The notes: generated from the sequence alone by a model not told the origin. A stretch of 14,661 bases of DNA from an uncultured archaeon (GCA_938082915.1 CALKCG010000152.1:1-14661); one strand, 5' to 3'; shown: positions 5,570 to 13,488, numbered from the stretch's first letter. Numbers and translations: made by a program.

Positions 5570-6139
5570 ATGGAATTTGATTTAACCCCTCTTTTAACGT
5601 CTTTCACCTTGGTTTTCTTAGCTGAGCTCGGAGATAAAACCCAGCTATGTACAATTATGCTGTCTTCAAGGTCTTCAGTCATCTCCGTCTTCTCTGGTGC
5701 TATGGTCGCCTTCTTCCTAGTTGACGGTTTAAGTGCGTTACTAGGCGGTGAATTGCTGGGCTTTATACCTAAGAATGTAATCGGTTTAACCGCAGGTTTA
5801 ATCTTCATATTGTTCGGTTTAATTTCCCTCCTCCGTAAAGAGGGAGAGACTGCCTTCAATAAAACTGAGGCGTCATTCTTCAAAACATTCTCCCTAGTTT
5901 CGCTTATGGAGCTTGGAGATAAAACCCAAATGGCTTCAATACTCTTAGCGGTTCAATTTAGAAATCCACTTATGGTTTTAATAGGTGTTATGCTAGCCTT
6001 TAGTCTAATAACTGGTATAGGTGTCATATTGGGCAGTAAAATTTTGAAATTCGTAGGAGATAAGTATCTGAAGATCGTAACGTCAATAATTTTCATAGTA
6101 TTCGGATTCAACTTAATCTTTGACGCACTATCGGCGTGA
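5570..6139 (+). CDS. GDT1/TMEM165 (UPF0016) family cation transporter
   Basis: Polytopic membrane protein of the family that exports Mn2+ or Ca2+ (bacterial MneA-type, yeast Gdt1, human TMEM165). The 189 residues fall into two homologous halves. Each carries the family signature in its first helix: AELGDKTQ (residues 18-25) and MELGDKTQ (113-120). Six helices are apparent, about 6-27, 38-60, 67-88, 102-123, 131-154 and 166-187, with a charged linker near 90-100. The acidic ELGD residues are expected to bind the ion. Length is normal for a full-length prokaryotic member. It is preceded by its own TATA box and stands opposite the tRNA gene. The actual ion cannot be read from the sequence. Confidence 0.93.
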   Translation: MEFDLTPLLTSFTLVFLAELGDKTQLCTIMLSSRSSVISVFSGAMVAFFLVDGLSALLGGELLGFIPKNVIGLTAGLIFILFGLISLLRKEGETAFNKTEASFFKTFSLVSLMELGDKTQMASILLAVQFRNPLMVLIGVMLAFSLITGIGVILGSKILKFVGDKYLKIVTSIIFIVFGFNLIFDALSA

Positions 6140-6368
6140 ATTGAGATAGAATCTTTAACGTTATTGTTGAAGTTAAGGCTGTGACAGAAGGATATTAAGC
6201 GGTTTTATTATCCGCAGAACACCCCTAAAGGAACTTTAATATCACCTAGCACTCTATTATGTGCTTGGAGCATTAAACGAGTATTTAAGTTTGGCTAAAA
6301 AGCGGATCATTCTAATTTTCAGTTTAAATTTAAACGTTATATTGAAGCTATTTTATTCAACTATAATA
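6140..6368. other. Intergenic stretch with possible N-terminal extension of the FG-GAP gene
   Basis: From GTG 6261 the FG-GAP frame is open and would add 36 residues, including a hydrophobic segment after KKR. A weak GCGG...CCGC stem near 6198-6214 could end the transporter transcript. A TATA-like TTTAAATTTAAA at about 6322-6333 fits a start at ATG 6369. Confidence 0.4.
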
Positions 6369-7481
6369 ATGATTCGAGGTGAGGAGGTTAAATTCCGTCA
6401 TTCTCTTATAGACTCCAAGACTATTGGAACATGTAACTCCATATGCTTGGTAGGAAATATCAACGGTGACGGTTTCATAGATGTCGTAATAGGCAATTTT
6501 GCCGAATCTCCATCTGAGGAAGGCTATTTAGTCTGGTATGAGTATCCGAAGTGGACGAGACATGTAGTGGCTAGGGCGAATTTAGAAGCTGGTGGAGTAT
6601 TGGTTGACGTTAACCGTGACGGACGTTTAGACGTTGTAGCCGGGCAGCCATACTATGGGCGTGAATTGTACTGGTTTGAGAACCCTCCAAACCCTGCGGA
6701 TAATTGGACTAGGCACATAATAGATGACAGTTTTCAGAAGTACCATGACCAAGCAGTCGGAGATGTAGATAACGATGGAGAAGATGAAATATTGGTCGCC
6801 TCGCAGATTAGCAGGGTTTTGGTCTACTACGATATCCCTCCGGATCCAACTGTTTCACCTTGGCCGGAGGAATATAGGCATCTAATATGCGATGATATCT
6901 GCGTTGAAGGTCTTGCAATAGCTGATCTAGACGATGATGGTTTGAATGAAGTTGTCGCTGGACCAAACGTATTTAAACTTCAGCCTAGCTTAAAAGGTAA
7001 GTGGTCTAGGAGAATACTTAGGGAATTCCACGCTAGAACATACAGCGGAATAGTTTTCTCCGAGACTAGGGTTCAAATTGCCGACGTAAATGAAGACGGT
7101 ATCCTAGACATTGTTATGAGTGAAGCTGAAAGCGACATTGGTAGACTGGCTTGGTTTGAAGGACCAAACTACGAGATACATATTTTAAATGAAAACCTCT
7201 TTCACCACCACAGTTTAGCCATAGCAGACTTTGATGGAAACGGGCATTTAGACGTATTCGTAGGAGAAATGCACCTTGGAAGAAACTCGAATCCAAAGCT
7301 TCTAATATATTTAAACGACGGTGAAGGCTTCTTCAGAGAATGCGTTATAATAGACGAAGGCACAGGTACACATGAGGCTAAGGTTGCAGATATAGGGGAT
7401 ACTGGTAGACCATCTATCGTAGGTAAACCTTTTAAACCTAAAACTCAAGTAGACCTATGGGAAAATATCACAGGACTATAG
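6369..7481 (+). CDS. FG-GAP/VCBS repeat beta-propeller protein
   Basis: A 371-residue repeat protein. Seven degenerate FG-GAP/VCBS motifs with Ca2+-binding loops are visible: NINGDGFIDVVIG, DVNRDGRLDVVAG, DVDNDGEDEILVA, DLDDDGLNEVVAG, DVNEDGILDIVMS, DFDGNGHLDVFVG and the degenerate DIGDTGRPSIVGK. This predicts a seven-bladed propeller. Conserved intervening segments include GRELYWFENPPNP and YHDQAVGDVD. Such proteins are often found with carbohydrate-active enzymes, and a glycosidase-like gene and sugar isomerase lie close by. I prefer ATG 6369 because the conserved domain begins shortly after. From GTG 6261 the extra 36 residues include a hydrophobic stretch (after KKR) that might act as a poor anchor. 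The stop lies 11 bases from the convergent YbjQ gene. Confidence 0.82.
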   Translation: MIRGEEVKFRHSLIDSKTIGTCNSICLVGNINGDGFIDVVIGNFAESPSEEGYLVWYEYPKWTRHVVARANLEAGGVLVDVNRDGRLDVVAGQPYYGRELYWFENPPNPADNWTRHIIDDSFQKYHDQAVGDVDNDGEDEILVASQISRVLVYYDIPPDPTVSPWPEEYRHLICDDICVEGLAIADLDDDGLNEVVAGPNVFKLQPSLKGKWSRRILREFHARTYSGIVFSETRVQIADVNEDGILDIVMSEAESDIGRLAWFEGPNYEIHILNENLFHHHSLAIADFDGNGHLDVFVGEMHLGRNSNPKLLIYLNDGEGFFRECVIIDEGTGTHEAKVADIGDTGRPSIVGKPFKPKTQVDLWENITGL

Positions 7482-7492
7482 GCTTACTGAGG

Positions 7493-7903
7493 CTACTGTT
7501 CAGGCTCCACTATGACAGCTGTTCCAGTAGCCGATATCAACACTATACCTACTCCCAAGCCTAGATCTGATGTTTCTATGTCTACGCCTATAATGGCGTT
7601 TGCCCCGAGAGCTAAAGCCTTAGCCTTCATCCTCTCTATTGCTTCACTTCTAGCCTTTTCCATTTCACTTGTAAAGGCTTTAACTTCCCCGCCCATCATG
7701 GCTTCAAGTCCGGCTATAAATCTTCCAAGAACACCCCTAGTCCTGGGAGATAATCCTGTAACTATGCCGAGAATTTTCCTAACCCTGTATCCTGGTAAAG
7801 TATGCGTCGTAGACATTATAAACGTAGATTCTAGAGATGCTCCACATTTGGGACAGAATTTAACACTTTCGCCAATTTCAAACCCGCAAACATGGCACTT
7901 CAT
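7493..7903 (-). CDS. Zinc-ribbon + YbjQ (UPF0145) domain protein
   Basis: The 136-residue product starts with a zinc ribbon, CHVC (Cys3, Cys6) and CPKC (Cys17, Cys20). The YbjQ/UPF0145 domain covers about residues 30-134: THTLPGYRVRKILGIVTG, the helical linker with the Glu-Arg-rich EMEKARSEAIERMKAKA, then ALGANAIIGVDIET. YbjQ-like domains are pentameric 'putative heavy-metal-binding' folds of unknown role. I chose ATG 7903, directly before the first Cys pair; GTG 7912 would add three residues. A minus-strand TTAAATTATAAG (about 7952-7941) is the probable TATA box. Confidence 0.9.
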   Translation of the reverse strand: MKCHVCGFEIGESVKFCPKCGASLESTFIMSTTHTLPGYRVRKILGIVTGLSPRTRGVLGRFIAGLEAMMGGEVKAFTSEMEKARSEAIERMKAKALALGANAIIGVDIETSDLGLGVGIVLISATGTAVIVEPEQ

Positions 7904-7940
7904 AAAAAACACCCTACAATTCTTCTAGAGAAACCCCTTC

Positions 7941-8060
7941 TTATAATTTAATTGAGAAATTGATGGAGACTATCTGGAGAACTATTAGAATGGCGATAAC
8001 TAACCGAATTCCTCCGATAAAGCTGTAGCCTCCATTTTTGAAGCGGTAACTTATAAGTTC
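7941..8060 (-). other. Open hydrophobic frame directly after the glycosidase-like stop
   Basis: In the same frame as the gene ending at 8061, 39 codons follow its TAA without interruption and read ELISYRFKNGGYSFIGG, then a hydrophobic segment of about 17 residues, up to TAA 7941-7943. It has no ATG, GTG or TTG of its own. It is either chance, a decayed tail, or a stop-codon change that removed a membrane anchor. Confidence 0.25.
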
Positions 8061-9056
8061 TTACATGTTTCTAATCTTTCTAACGGCTTCAACCATCGCT
8101 TTCCAAGCCTTCTCTGGGTCTTCACATGAAAGTTCGGATCCTTCTTCCGCTCTAAAACTCCATGTGGCTATAGCGTCTACGCCAAGCTCTACGGCTTTAA
8201 CAACACTCTTGTAAACGTCTGGCTCACGACCTTTCGGAACTTTTATAAGCTCAACCCATATTTGAGTTTTCAAACCAGCCTTCTTAGATGCTTCTAAAGC
8301 TCTGTTAACCCACTCTATAAACCATTCGAATGATCTATTGCCCCAAATCCAGTAGGGGTCTGTTGAAAATACGTCTAGACTTTTAAGGTTTAAAACTGGA
8401 CCCCAGGAGTATATCCCATGCATACCCGTATGCTCAGGCATAAGGCATAGTATGTTTACAAGCCTCTCGTCAAGCCTTTTAACTTCAGAAGTAAGCTCAT
8501 CTAAAAGCTTGAATACCGAATCCTGCCTAAACTTTTTAATATCCTCAGTTAAACTGTAAGGCATATCATACCCGTATTCTTCACGGAAGATCCTCCTGCA
8601 AACTGGGCATCTGCAAGTCCAAACTTCAGGCCAACCCCTGGGAACCATTAAGGAAGGTTCATCCCAGAATACACCGTCAGGTTTGAGCTTATAGACTATT
8701 TCTCCGACACTATTCTTAAGCCAAGCCTTATAATCTGGATTATTCGGACATCCCCTGATCGGGTAAATTCGCCCTCTACTATCTACTTCACACCAATCTG
8801 GATTATTCGGTACAGCTATGCTAAAGTGTCCTGGTACGAAAAATCCGAAACCATGTATATCTACAAACACCTTTAAGCCCATGTTCCGAGCTTTATCGAC
8901 TACGATCCTCTTAGCATTCGCTACGCTAGGCCACTCATACTCGTTGATGCAAAGCGTTATAGAGGTAAAACCAGCCTCATAAATCTCCCTTAAATCAGCC
9001 TCAACATGCTTAGGATAAGGACACCCGTAATAGGCTACACTGACATCCCAAACCAA
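8061..9056 (-). CDS. TIM-barrel glycoside-hydrolase-like protein
   Basis: A 331-residue protein with the look of a (beta/alpha)8 hydrolase related to the hypothetical glycosyl hydrolase families. Successive beta strands end in polar residues: WDVSVAYYG (3-11), SITLCINEYEWP (32-43), LKVFVDIHGFGFF (61-73), PDGVFWDEPSLM (126-137), a likely active-site strand with Asp132/Glu133, VNILCLMPEHTG, FSTDPYW, TQIWVELIKVP and ATWSFRAEEGSE. CRCPVC (148-153) supplies three cysteines that may bind zinc, as seen in GH42-like enzymes. No signal peptide is seen, so it is probably cytoplasmic. The start is TTG 9056, decided by a strong Shine-Dalgarno GGAGGTG at 9070-9064 with seven-base spacing. The substrate is unknown, but the sugar isomerase neighbour suggests carbohydrate catabolism. 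Confidence 0.75.
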   Translation of the reverse strand: MVWDVSVAYYGCPYPKHVEADLREIYEAGFTSITLCINEYEWPSVANAKRIVVDKARNMGLKVFVDIHGFGFFVPGHFSIAVPNNPDWCEVDSRGRIYPIRGCPNNPDYKAWLKNSVGEIVYKLKPDGVFWDEPSLMVPRGWPEVWTCRCPVCRRIFREEYGYDMPYSLTEDIKKFRQDSVFKLLDELTSEVKRLDERLVNILCLMPEHTGMHGIYSWGPVLNLKSLDVFSTDPYWIWGNRSFEWFIEWVNRALEASKKAGLKTQIWVELIKVPKGREPDVYKSVVKAVELGVDAIATWSFRAEEGSELSCEDPEKAWKAMVEAVRKIRNM

Positions 9057-9063
9057 AACCTAA

Positions 9064-9070
9064 CACCTCC
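9064..9070 (-). promoter_or_regulatory. Strong Shine-Dalgarno deciding the TTG start at 9056
   Basis: GGAGGTG, seven bases before the TTG. It is the best ribosome binding site in the window. A TATA-like GTTTTTAAAGG (about 9103-9093) farther upstream would give a leader of about 15-20 bases containing it. Confidence 0.7.
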
Positions 9071-9089
9071 TATATATTGACTACAGGTT

Positions 9090-9210
9090 TAACCTTTAAA
9101 AACGATTCCCACCTGCGTCTTCTAAACAATACCTTTCATCAATTACTTCAAATGTCCTCAGTTTTGATGCTTCTTCAACAGGTGTTTTAAAGAGGGATTT
9201 AGTCCCACTC
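9090..9210 (-). pseudogene. Possible C-terminal stub of a Gfo/Idh/MocA oxidoreductase
   Basis: On the minus strand, about 38 codons without a start read GTKSLFKTPVEEASKLRTFE and continue VIDERYCLEDAGGNRF to a TAA near 9092-9094. 'P.EEA.K..EVI.A.Y.SA..G' is the usual C-terminal helix of Gfo/Idh/MocA sugar dehydrogenases, which commonly neighbour xylose-isomerase-like genes such as the one upstream. The rest of the gene is absent, so this is a tentative reading. Confidence 0.3.
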
Positions 9211-9297
9211 TAAATGCCCCCTCCTTATAGAGATATACGTGCTTAAACCTTCAACGTTAAAACTCCGAGTGAGGGGAATGAGAAAAACGAGGGATCA

Positions 9298-10059
9298 TCA
9301 TAGCCCCATTTTCCTCAAATTCTCTATGCAACGTTTTACGCATTCGAGAGGCTTGTATGCGTAGCTTTCTTGCTCCACTATGTACCACTCTGTTCCACCA
9401 ATCGTCTCGCATAGGTGGAAAAATTCCCTCCACTTCATCTCGCCTTCACCTATCAGAGCTAACGGGTTCTTCGAAGAGTACTCTTTAACATGTACCGTGA
9501 GCGCGCGTTTAGGATAACGTTTAACTATTTCAAGTATTCCATCTGCACTAACCCCACCGTGCATAGCGTTACCAGTATCCAATTGCATTACAACCTCCCG
9601 CACTGTAGCGCTGAAGAATATGTCCCAAGGGATTTCACCATTTACAGGTTTAAACTCGATATGTTGGTTATGGTAGCCTACGTACATCCCCTCAGGCTTC
9701 AGCTTTTCAGCTATCTCATTGAAAAGCTTAGCCGTTCTAAGCCAAGCCTCCTTAGAATTCCTCATGTTTTCAGGTATCCAAGGAACTATGAGGAAGCGGT
9801 TTCCAAGAATCTTATTGAACTCAACGGTCTGTCTCAATTTATCTCCAAGTAGAGTATCTATACCTATGTGGGTTCCTGCAACCTTCAAACCAAAATCTCT
9901 AAGCATATCTCTCAACTCTTCGGCGCTCCTGCCGTAGTAGCCTGCAAACTCTACACCTTCATAACCCATACCCGCTACTTCTTCCAAGGTTTTACGTAAA
10001 TCACGGGCACAATCCTCTCGAACGGAGTATAGTTGTAACGCTATAGGTATCTTCCCCAT
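9298..10059 (-). CDS. Sugar phosphate isomerase/epimerase (xylose-isomerase-like TIM barrel)
   Basis: A 253-residue protein of the AP endonuclease 2 / xylose-isomerase-like TIM-barrel superfamily, acting on sugars, keto-sugars or inositols. Seen in order: LQLYSVREDC (9-17), GYEGVEFAGYYG with Glu37, KVAGTHIG with His64, VGYHNQHIEF with His130/His133, and MQLDTGNAMHGG with Asp161. Then come LTVHVKEYS with His190, IGEGEMKW and IVEQES (Glu229/Glu231). These residues correspond to the metal- and substrate-binding set of the family, so the enzyme looks intact. Start is ATG 10059 with no strong Shine-Dalgarno; a TATA-like AAAGCTTAAAG lies about 40 bases upstream on the minus strand. It is divergent from the S49 protease and upstream of the glycosidase-like gene. 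The exact substrate cannot be assigned. Confidence 0.88.
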   Translation of the reverse strand: MGKIPIALQLYSVREDCARDLRKTLEEVAGMGYEGVEFAGYYGRSAEELRDMLRDFGLKVAGTHIGIDTLLGDKLRQTVEFNKILGNRFLIVPWIPENMRNSKEAWLRTAKLFNEIAEKLKPEGMYVGYHNQHIEFKPVNGEIPWDIFFSATVREVVMQLDTGNAMHGGVSADGILEIVKRYPKRALTVHVKEYSSKNPLALIGEGEMKWREFFHLCETIGGTEWYIVEQESYAYKPLECVKRCIENLRKMGL

Positions 10060-10153
10060 ACGGACACACCACTTCTATATCCTCCCCACAGACTTTAAGC
10101 TTTTTCCAAACAAACCCATCTAGTACACTATGAAGAGTTGAATCCTGTAAAAG

Positions 10154-10162
10154 CATTTAAAC
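10154..10162 (+). promoter_or_regulatory. TATA box of the S49 protease gene
   Basis: CATTTAAAC, centred about 27 bases before ATG 10185, so the transcript is probably leaderless or nearly so. Confidence 0.5.
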
Positions 10163-10184
10163 GTGTTAAACAAATATACTATGG

Positions 10185-12425
10185 ATGTTTGAATTGAAGA
10201 TCCCAGGCTTTAAACGCGAATTTAAAACGGTAGCAATAATACTGTTAGTGGCTTTCAGCGTCGTAGGCTACTTATATTACAGTGGCCTCTTCGCATTTGA
10301 GAAAAAGAAGGGCATAGTCGGTATAATCTCCATAAACGGGGCCATTCTTTTATCAGAACAGGTGGACGCCTACAGTAGAATCATAAGCCACGCTTCAAGA
10401 AACAGCAGTATTAAAGCCGTAGTACTACGGATAGATTCCCCAGGCGGTTACGCCGACCTAATAGAGGAAATATACTTGGATATTTTAGAGTTGAAGAAGG
10501 TTAAACCCGTAGTAGCCTCGGTAACAACAGCTCTTTCAGGAGGCTACTATATAGCGGTTGCTGCAGACTACATATATGCGGCTCCAACGTCATTCGTTGG
10601 AAACGTAGGGGTTATAGGCGTTATGCCTCCTACGCTAATTCCATCAGAAATGGTCATCGAAACAGGTGTCTACAAGGTTACAGGCTTCTCTAAACTACTC
10701 TTCCCATTCAACCTAAGCCGCGCATTGGATAACTTCATCTCAGCAGTTGAGGCGGGCAGGGGAAGTCGGTTGAAAATCTCCCGAGTAGAGCTTAGAAGCG
10801 GTGCCATCTACCTGGGAAGCGAAGCCGTAAACCTCGGATTAATCGATGAAATTGGAGCTCTTCAAAAAGCCATAAATAGGGTTGCTAAAGAAGCCAGACT
10901 CGTAGAGTATGACGTTATCGATTTAAACGAAGCCTTCAAAGAGGTTAAATATTCCTACAGCTCGCTAAGCTCTAATTTAACTTTAGACTGGAGAAACCTA
11001 ACGGTTGAAACCCTCAACTGTTTTCAACCGCCCCCATCAATATGGTTCTTATACCTGCCATCTGAATCGGGCTTCACAGTACTGTCAAACGCAGAGTCTA
11101 AAGCTTTAGGGACCAGTGTCTTCAACGAGTATGGAATGGGGCTAGTATTAATAGACAGGTCTCATGGCAATAGAGTATCAACTTGGAATTTAGACATATT
11201 GATAGCCGAACTGACTAGTAGAAACATAACCGTACAATTTTCTCCAAGCTGGAGTAATCTAGCATCCATGTTAAGCAATGCATCATGTCTGATAATAGCA
11301 TCTCCAACTATGGCATATTCTACTGAGGAATGCAACACCATTAAAGATTTCGTAGGTAGAGGCGGTGTCCTTTTATTGTTCTTTGATCCGGCCTACGAGT
11401 ATCTGAGTATACACGAACTGTTCGACCCCATAAACTCTATAGCGACTAGGTTCGGACTATTCTTCGCTAAAGGATACCTATACAATGAGGAGGACTACTA
11501 CGGTTTCTACCGTAACATATACGTAAACCGCTTCGAAAATAGTAATGTAACGGAAAATATAAGATCCCTAGTCTTCTTTACTGCTACGCACATATACCCG
11601 TCGAGTAGGGGGGTTGCATGGGCTTCGGAAAACACTTACTCTTCAACGGCGGAGAAGGCGGGCGATTACGCAGTTATAGCGATGGTTAAGATGAATGGCA
11701 CCGTAGTGGCATTTAGCGATCAAACGTTTCTCACAGAACCGTACTGTTACGTTGGAGACAACTATAAACTCATCCTAAACATAGTCGACCTCATATTGAA
11801 GGCTAAGGCGAAGCCCCCCGTCAAAGAAGTCGCTGAAGAAGCTGTTGAGGAGATAGCTGAACCGGAGCTACCGGTTGGAACGGTCAAAGAGTTCATAGAA
11901 TGGATTGACGGTGAAGAACATATACTTAAATGGGTGAGAGTAAGTGAATTTGAGGTTTTAGTTGAAAGACCGAATGAATCGATTCACTACTACTATGATG
12001 AAAATGGCTCCTTGGTTAAGATAGAATCAGACGGCGTTAAAATAATCTACGATACGCCTATAGCAGCTCCACCATATCCGCTTACCAGGGGAAAGACTTG
12101 GAGTCGTGAAAGCAACTATACTATGTATCTTGATGGTGGTAAAGCGTATGGGAAGATTAACGTAAGCTACAAAGTTGAAGATTTCCAATACGTAGAGGCG
12201 AAGAATGGGAGGACGTACTTCTGCGCGAAAATCCACTACACCATCATAGATGGGTTTAAAATAGGGGAAAGCTACGTATCGATAGTGTCTAAAGGATTCA
12301 CGTGGGTTTCACGTGAAGCTGGAGAAGTTAAGGAAGAGTATACCACCATTTACTATGTAAATGGTTCCCCCCTTAGCGAAAGTCATGTAACACTGATATT
12401 GAAGAGTATTCAGAAGGGTGGGTAG
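10185..12425 (+). CDS. sppA: Membrane-anchored S49 (SppA-type) protease fused to a DUF4350-like module and a C-terminal extracytoplasmic domain
   Basis: A 746-residue protein; stand-alone archaeal SppA is roughly 300. An N-terminal anchor at residues 15-32 is followed by the S49 domain (about 43-245): VGIISINGAI, LRIDSPGG (81-88), and TALSGGYY with catalytic Ser118. SFVGNVGVIG follows, and Lys170 in GFSK lies exactly 52 residues after the serine, as in the Ser/Lys dyads of known SppA enzymes. A second module (about 305-540) resembles DUF4350/GATase1-like domains, with GLVLIDRSHGN, TVQFSPSW, FVGRGGVLLLFFDP and DNYKLILNIVDLI. An acidic linker (about 545-562) leads to a beta-rich C-terminal domain (565-746). 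Many N-x-S/T sequons suggest a glycosylated outside-facing protein. No second anchor is evident. Signal-peptide or membrane-protein clean-up is the family role. Confidence 0.9.
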   Translation: MFELKIPGFKREFKTVAIILLVAFSVVGYLYYSGLFAFEKKKGIVGIISINGAILLSEQVDAYSRIISHASRNSSIKAVVLRIDSPGGYADLIEEIYLDILELKKVKPVVASVTTALSGGYYIAVAADYIYAAPTSFVGNVGVIGVMPPTLIPSEMVIETGVYKVTGFSKLLFPFNLSRALDNFISAVEAGRGSRLKISRVELRSGAIYLGSEAVNLGLIDEIGALQKAINRVAKEARLVEYDVIDLNEAFKEVKYSYSSLSSNLTLDWRNLTVETLNCFQPPPSIWFLYLPSESGFTVLSNAESKALGTSVFNEYGMGLVLIDRSHGNRVSTWNLDILIAELTSRNITVQFSPSWSNLASMLSNASCLIIASPTMAYSTEECNTIKDFVGRGGVLLLFFDPAYEYLSIHELFDPINSIATRFGLFFAKGYLYNEEDYYGFYRNIYVNRFENSNVTENIRSLVFFTATHIYPSSRGVAWASENTYSSTAEKAGDYAVIAMVKMNGTVVAFSDQTFLTEPYCYVGDNYKLILNIVDLILKAKAKPPVKEVAEEAVEEIAEPELPVGTVKEFIEWIDGEEHILKWVRVSEFEVLVERPNESIHYYYDENGSLVKIESDGVKIIYDTPIAAPPYPLTRGKTWSRESNYTMYLDGGKAYGKINVSYKVEDFQYVEAKNGRTYFCAKIHYTIIDGFKIGESYVSIVSKGFTWVSREAGEVKEEYTTIYYVNGSPLSESHVTLILKSIQKGG

Positions 12426-12457
12426 AGGTTTCAAGTAGTTCTAAGAGTCGGTCTTCC

Positions 12458-13308
12458 ATGATCGTGGACTTTCAACACCCATATTGGAGGGGTCAAATCG
12501 TACCATAGAAACCTGAAGGGTTTAATCTTCGCAACTGAAAACGACCTTTTAAGCTATATGGCTGAGTTTAACACACAACAAGACGTAATGCTACCTGCTC
12601 GCTGGTTCAACGTTGAACTCGGCGAATATATCCAATCGTCTGATAACGTACTTAGAATTTGTAGATTCCACCCAGAGCTAATACCATTCTGCTGCATCGG
12701 TCTAATGGAGTCTAGGAAGTCAAGCATTATAGAGGATTACGTTTCTAAAGGGGGGCTAGAGGATACGGTGAGCATAAAGTAAAACTCCCGATGGATCATA
12801 GTCTTCTCAAGAGATTTATGAAATTTGTGGGAAGCTCAAAATACCGATTTTAATGCACGTAGACGGGTCTCACAATTACATGTTTGAAGAAGCGTTTCAA
12901 AAGATAGCTTACAAATACAGTAAAACCGTCTTCATAATGCATGGACCTGGATGGGTGCGTCATATATCGGCGGAACCATCAGAAGAAATGTACCCTACAT
13001 GACCGGTAAAACCTGGCGGACTAGTAGATAGAATTCTAAGCGAATTCGAAAACATATACGCAGATATTTCAGCTACATCTGGATTTAACGCTTTACAGAG
13101 GGATAGAAGCCATGCTAGAGAATTTTGGAGAAACATGGTTCAAAAATCGTTTTCGGGACGGATTTTCCATGTATAGACCCCTATGGAGGACAATTTGGAA
13201 CCAGATGGACTTCACTTAAACCTACTTAAATCGTTAGAATTGAGCGATAAGACCCTCGAAGCCATACTGTTTAAGAATGCCGAGAGACTATTAGATAAAT
13301 CTCAGTGA
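12458..13308 (+). pseudogene. Decayed amidohydrolase (Amidohydrolase_2-type TIM barrel)
   Basis: Joined frames recover a metal-dependent hydrolase. ATG 12458 opens MIVDFQHPYW and stops at TAG 12506. A 74-codon frame (12558-12782) contains FHPELIPFCCIGLM. After a shift in the G6 run 12750-12755, GARGYGEHKVKLPMDHS continues. After another near 12810, EIYEICGKLKIPILMHVDGSHN and TVFIMHGPGW follow, then an in-frame TGA (13000-13002) inside the expected YPTGPVKPGG. LSEFENIYADISATSGFNAL comes next, a shift at TTTT 13123-13126 gives SKIVFGTDFPCIDPYGG, and a last shift near 13210 leads to AILFKNAERLLDKSQ and TGA 13306. Metal ligands (MHVDG, MHGPGW, GTDFP) are still legible, but the N-terminal HxH reads QHP. 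It was probably part of the nearby sugar or uronate pathway. Confidence 0.85.
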
Positions 13309-13365
13309 TTTAGTAACGGCGAGGATGAATATTCGTAACCTCTTCAATACCAGAAGATTGTGATA

Positions 13366-13377
13366 GGCTTTAAAGCC
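13366..13377. repeat. 12-bp perfect palindrome beside the larger one
   Basis: GGCTTTAAAGCC, only two bases from the 13380-13408 palindrome. In the convergent gap it may help terminate transcription from either side or form part of a protein-binding site. Confidence 0.5.
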
Positions 13378-13379
13378 GA

Positions 13380-13408
13380 AAACGTTTCAATTTAAAATTG
13401 AAACGTTT
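13380..13408. repeat. Perfect 14+14 inverted repeat with one-base centre
   Basis: The left arm AAACGTTTCAATTT (13380-13393) and right arm AAATTGAAACGTTT (13395-13408) are exact inverted copies around A13394. The ends AAACGTTT are themselves palindromic. It lies 80 bases past the HTH-protein stop and 71 bases past the amidohydrolase pseudogene. One arm recurs at 14160-14178 in the promoter of the HTH gene. Confidence 0.85.
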
Positions 13409-13488
13409 GCATAAGTGATTCTCATTTTTCGTCTACTCCCCTTTTCTATTAAATTCCTACAGATTTCCACGCTTTTTCCATAGCCTCT

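Noticed and set aside
7512..7928. Plus-strand ORF of 138 codons
   Set aside because: It is antisense to the zinc-ribbon + YbjQ gene, which has unmistakable CxxC pairs and domain features.
13380..13408. CRISPR repeat (the palindrome contains GTTTCAAT and ATTGAAAC, familiar ends of CRISPR repeats)
   Set aside because: Only one copy is present, there are no spacers or further repeats, and no cas gene is in the window.
13380..13488. In-frame continuation of the HTH protein past its TAG for about 33 codons
   Set aside because: The reading crosses the palindrome and shows no domain, and the basic tail before the stop is a natural end.
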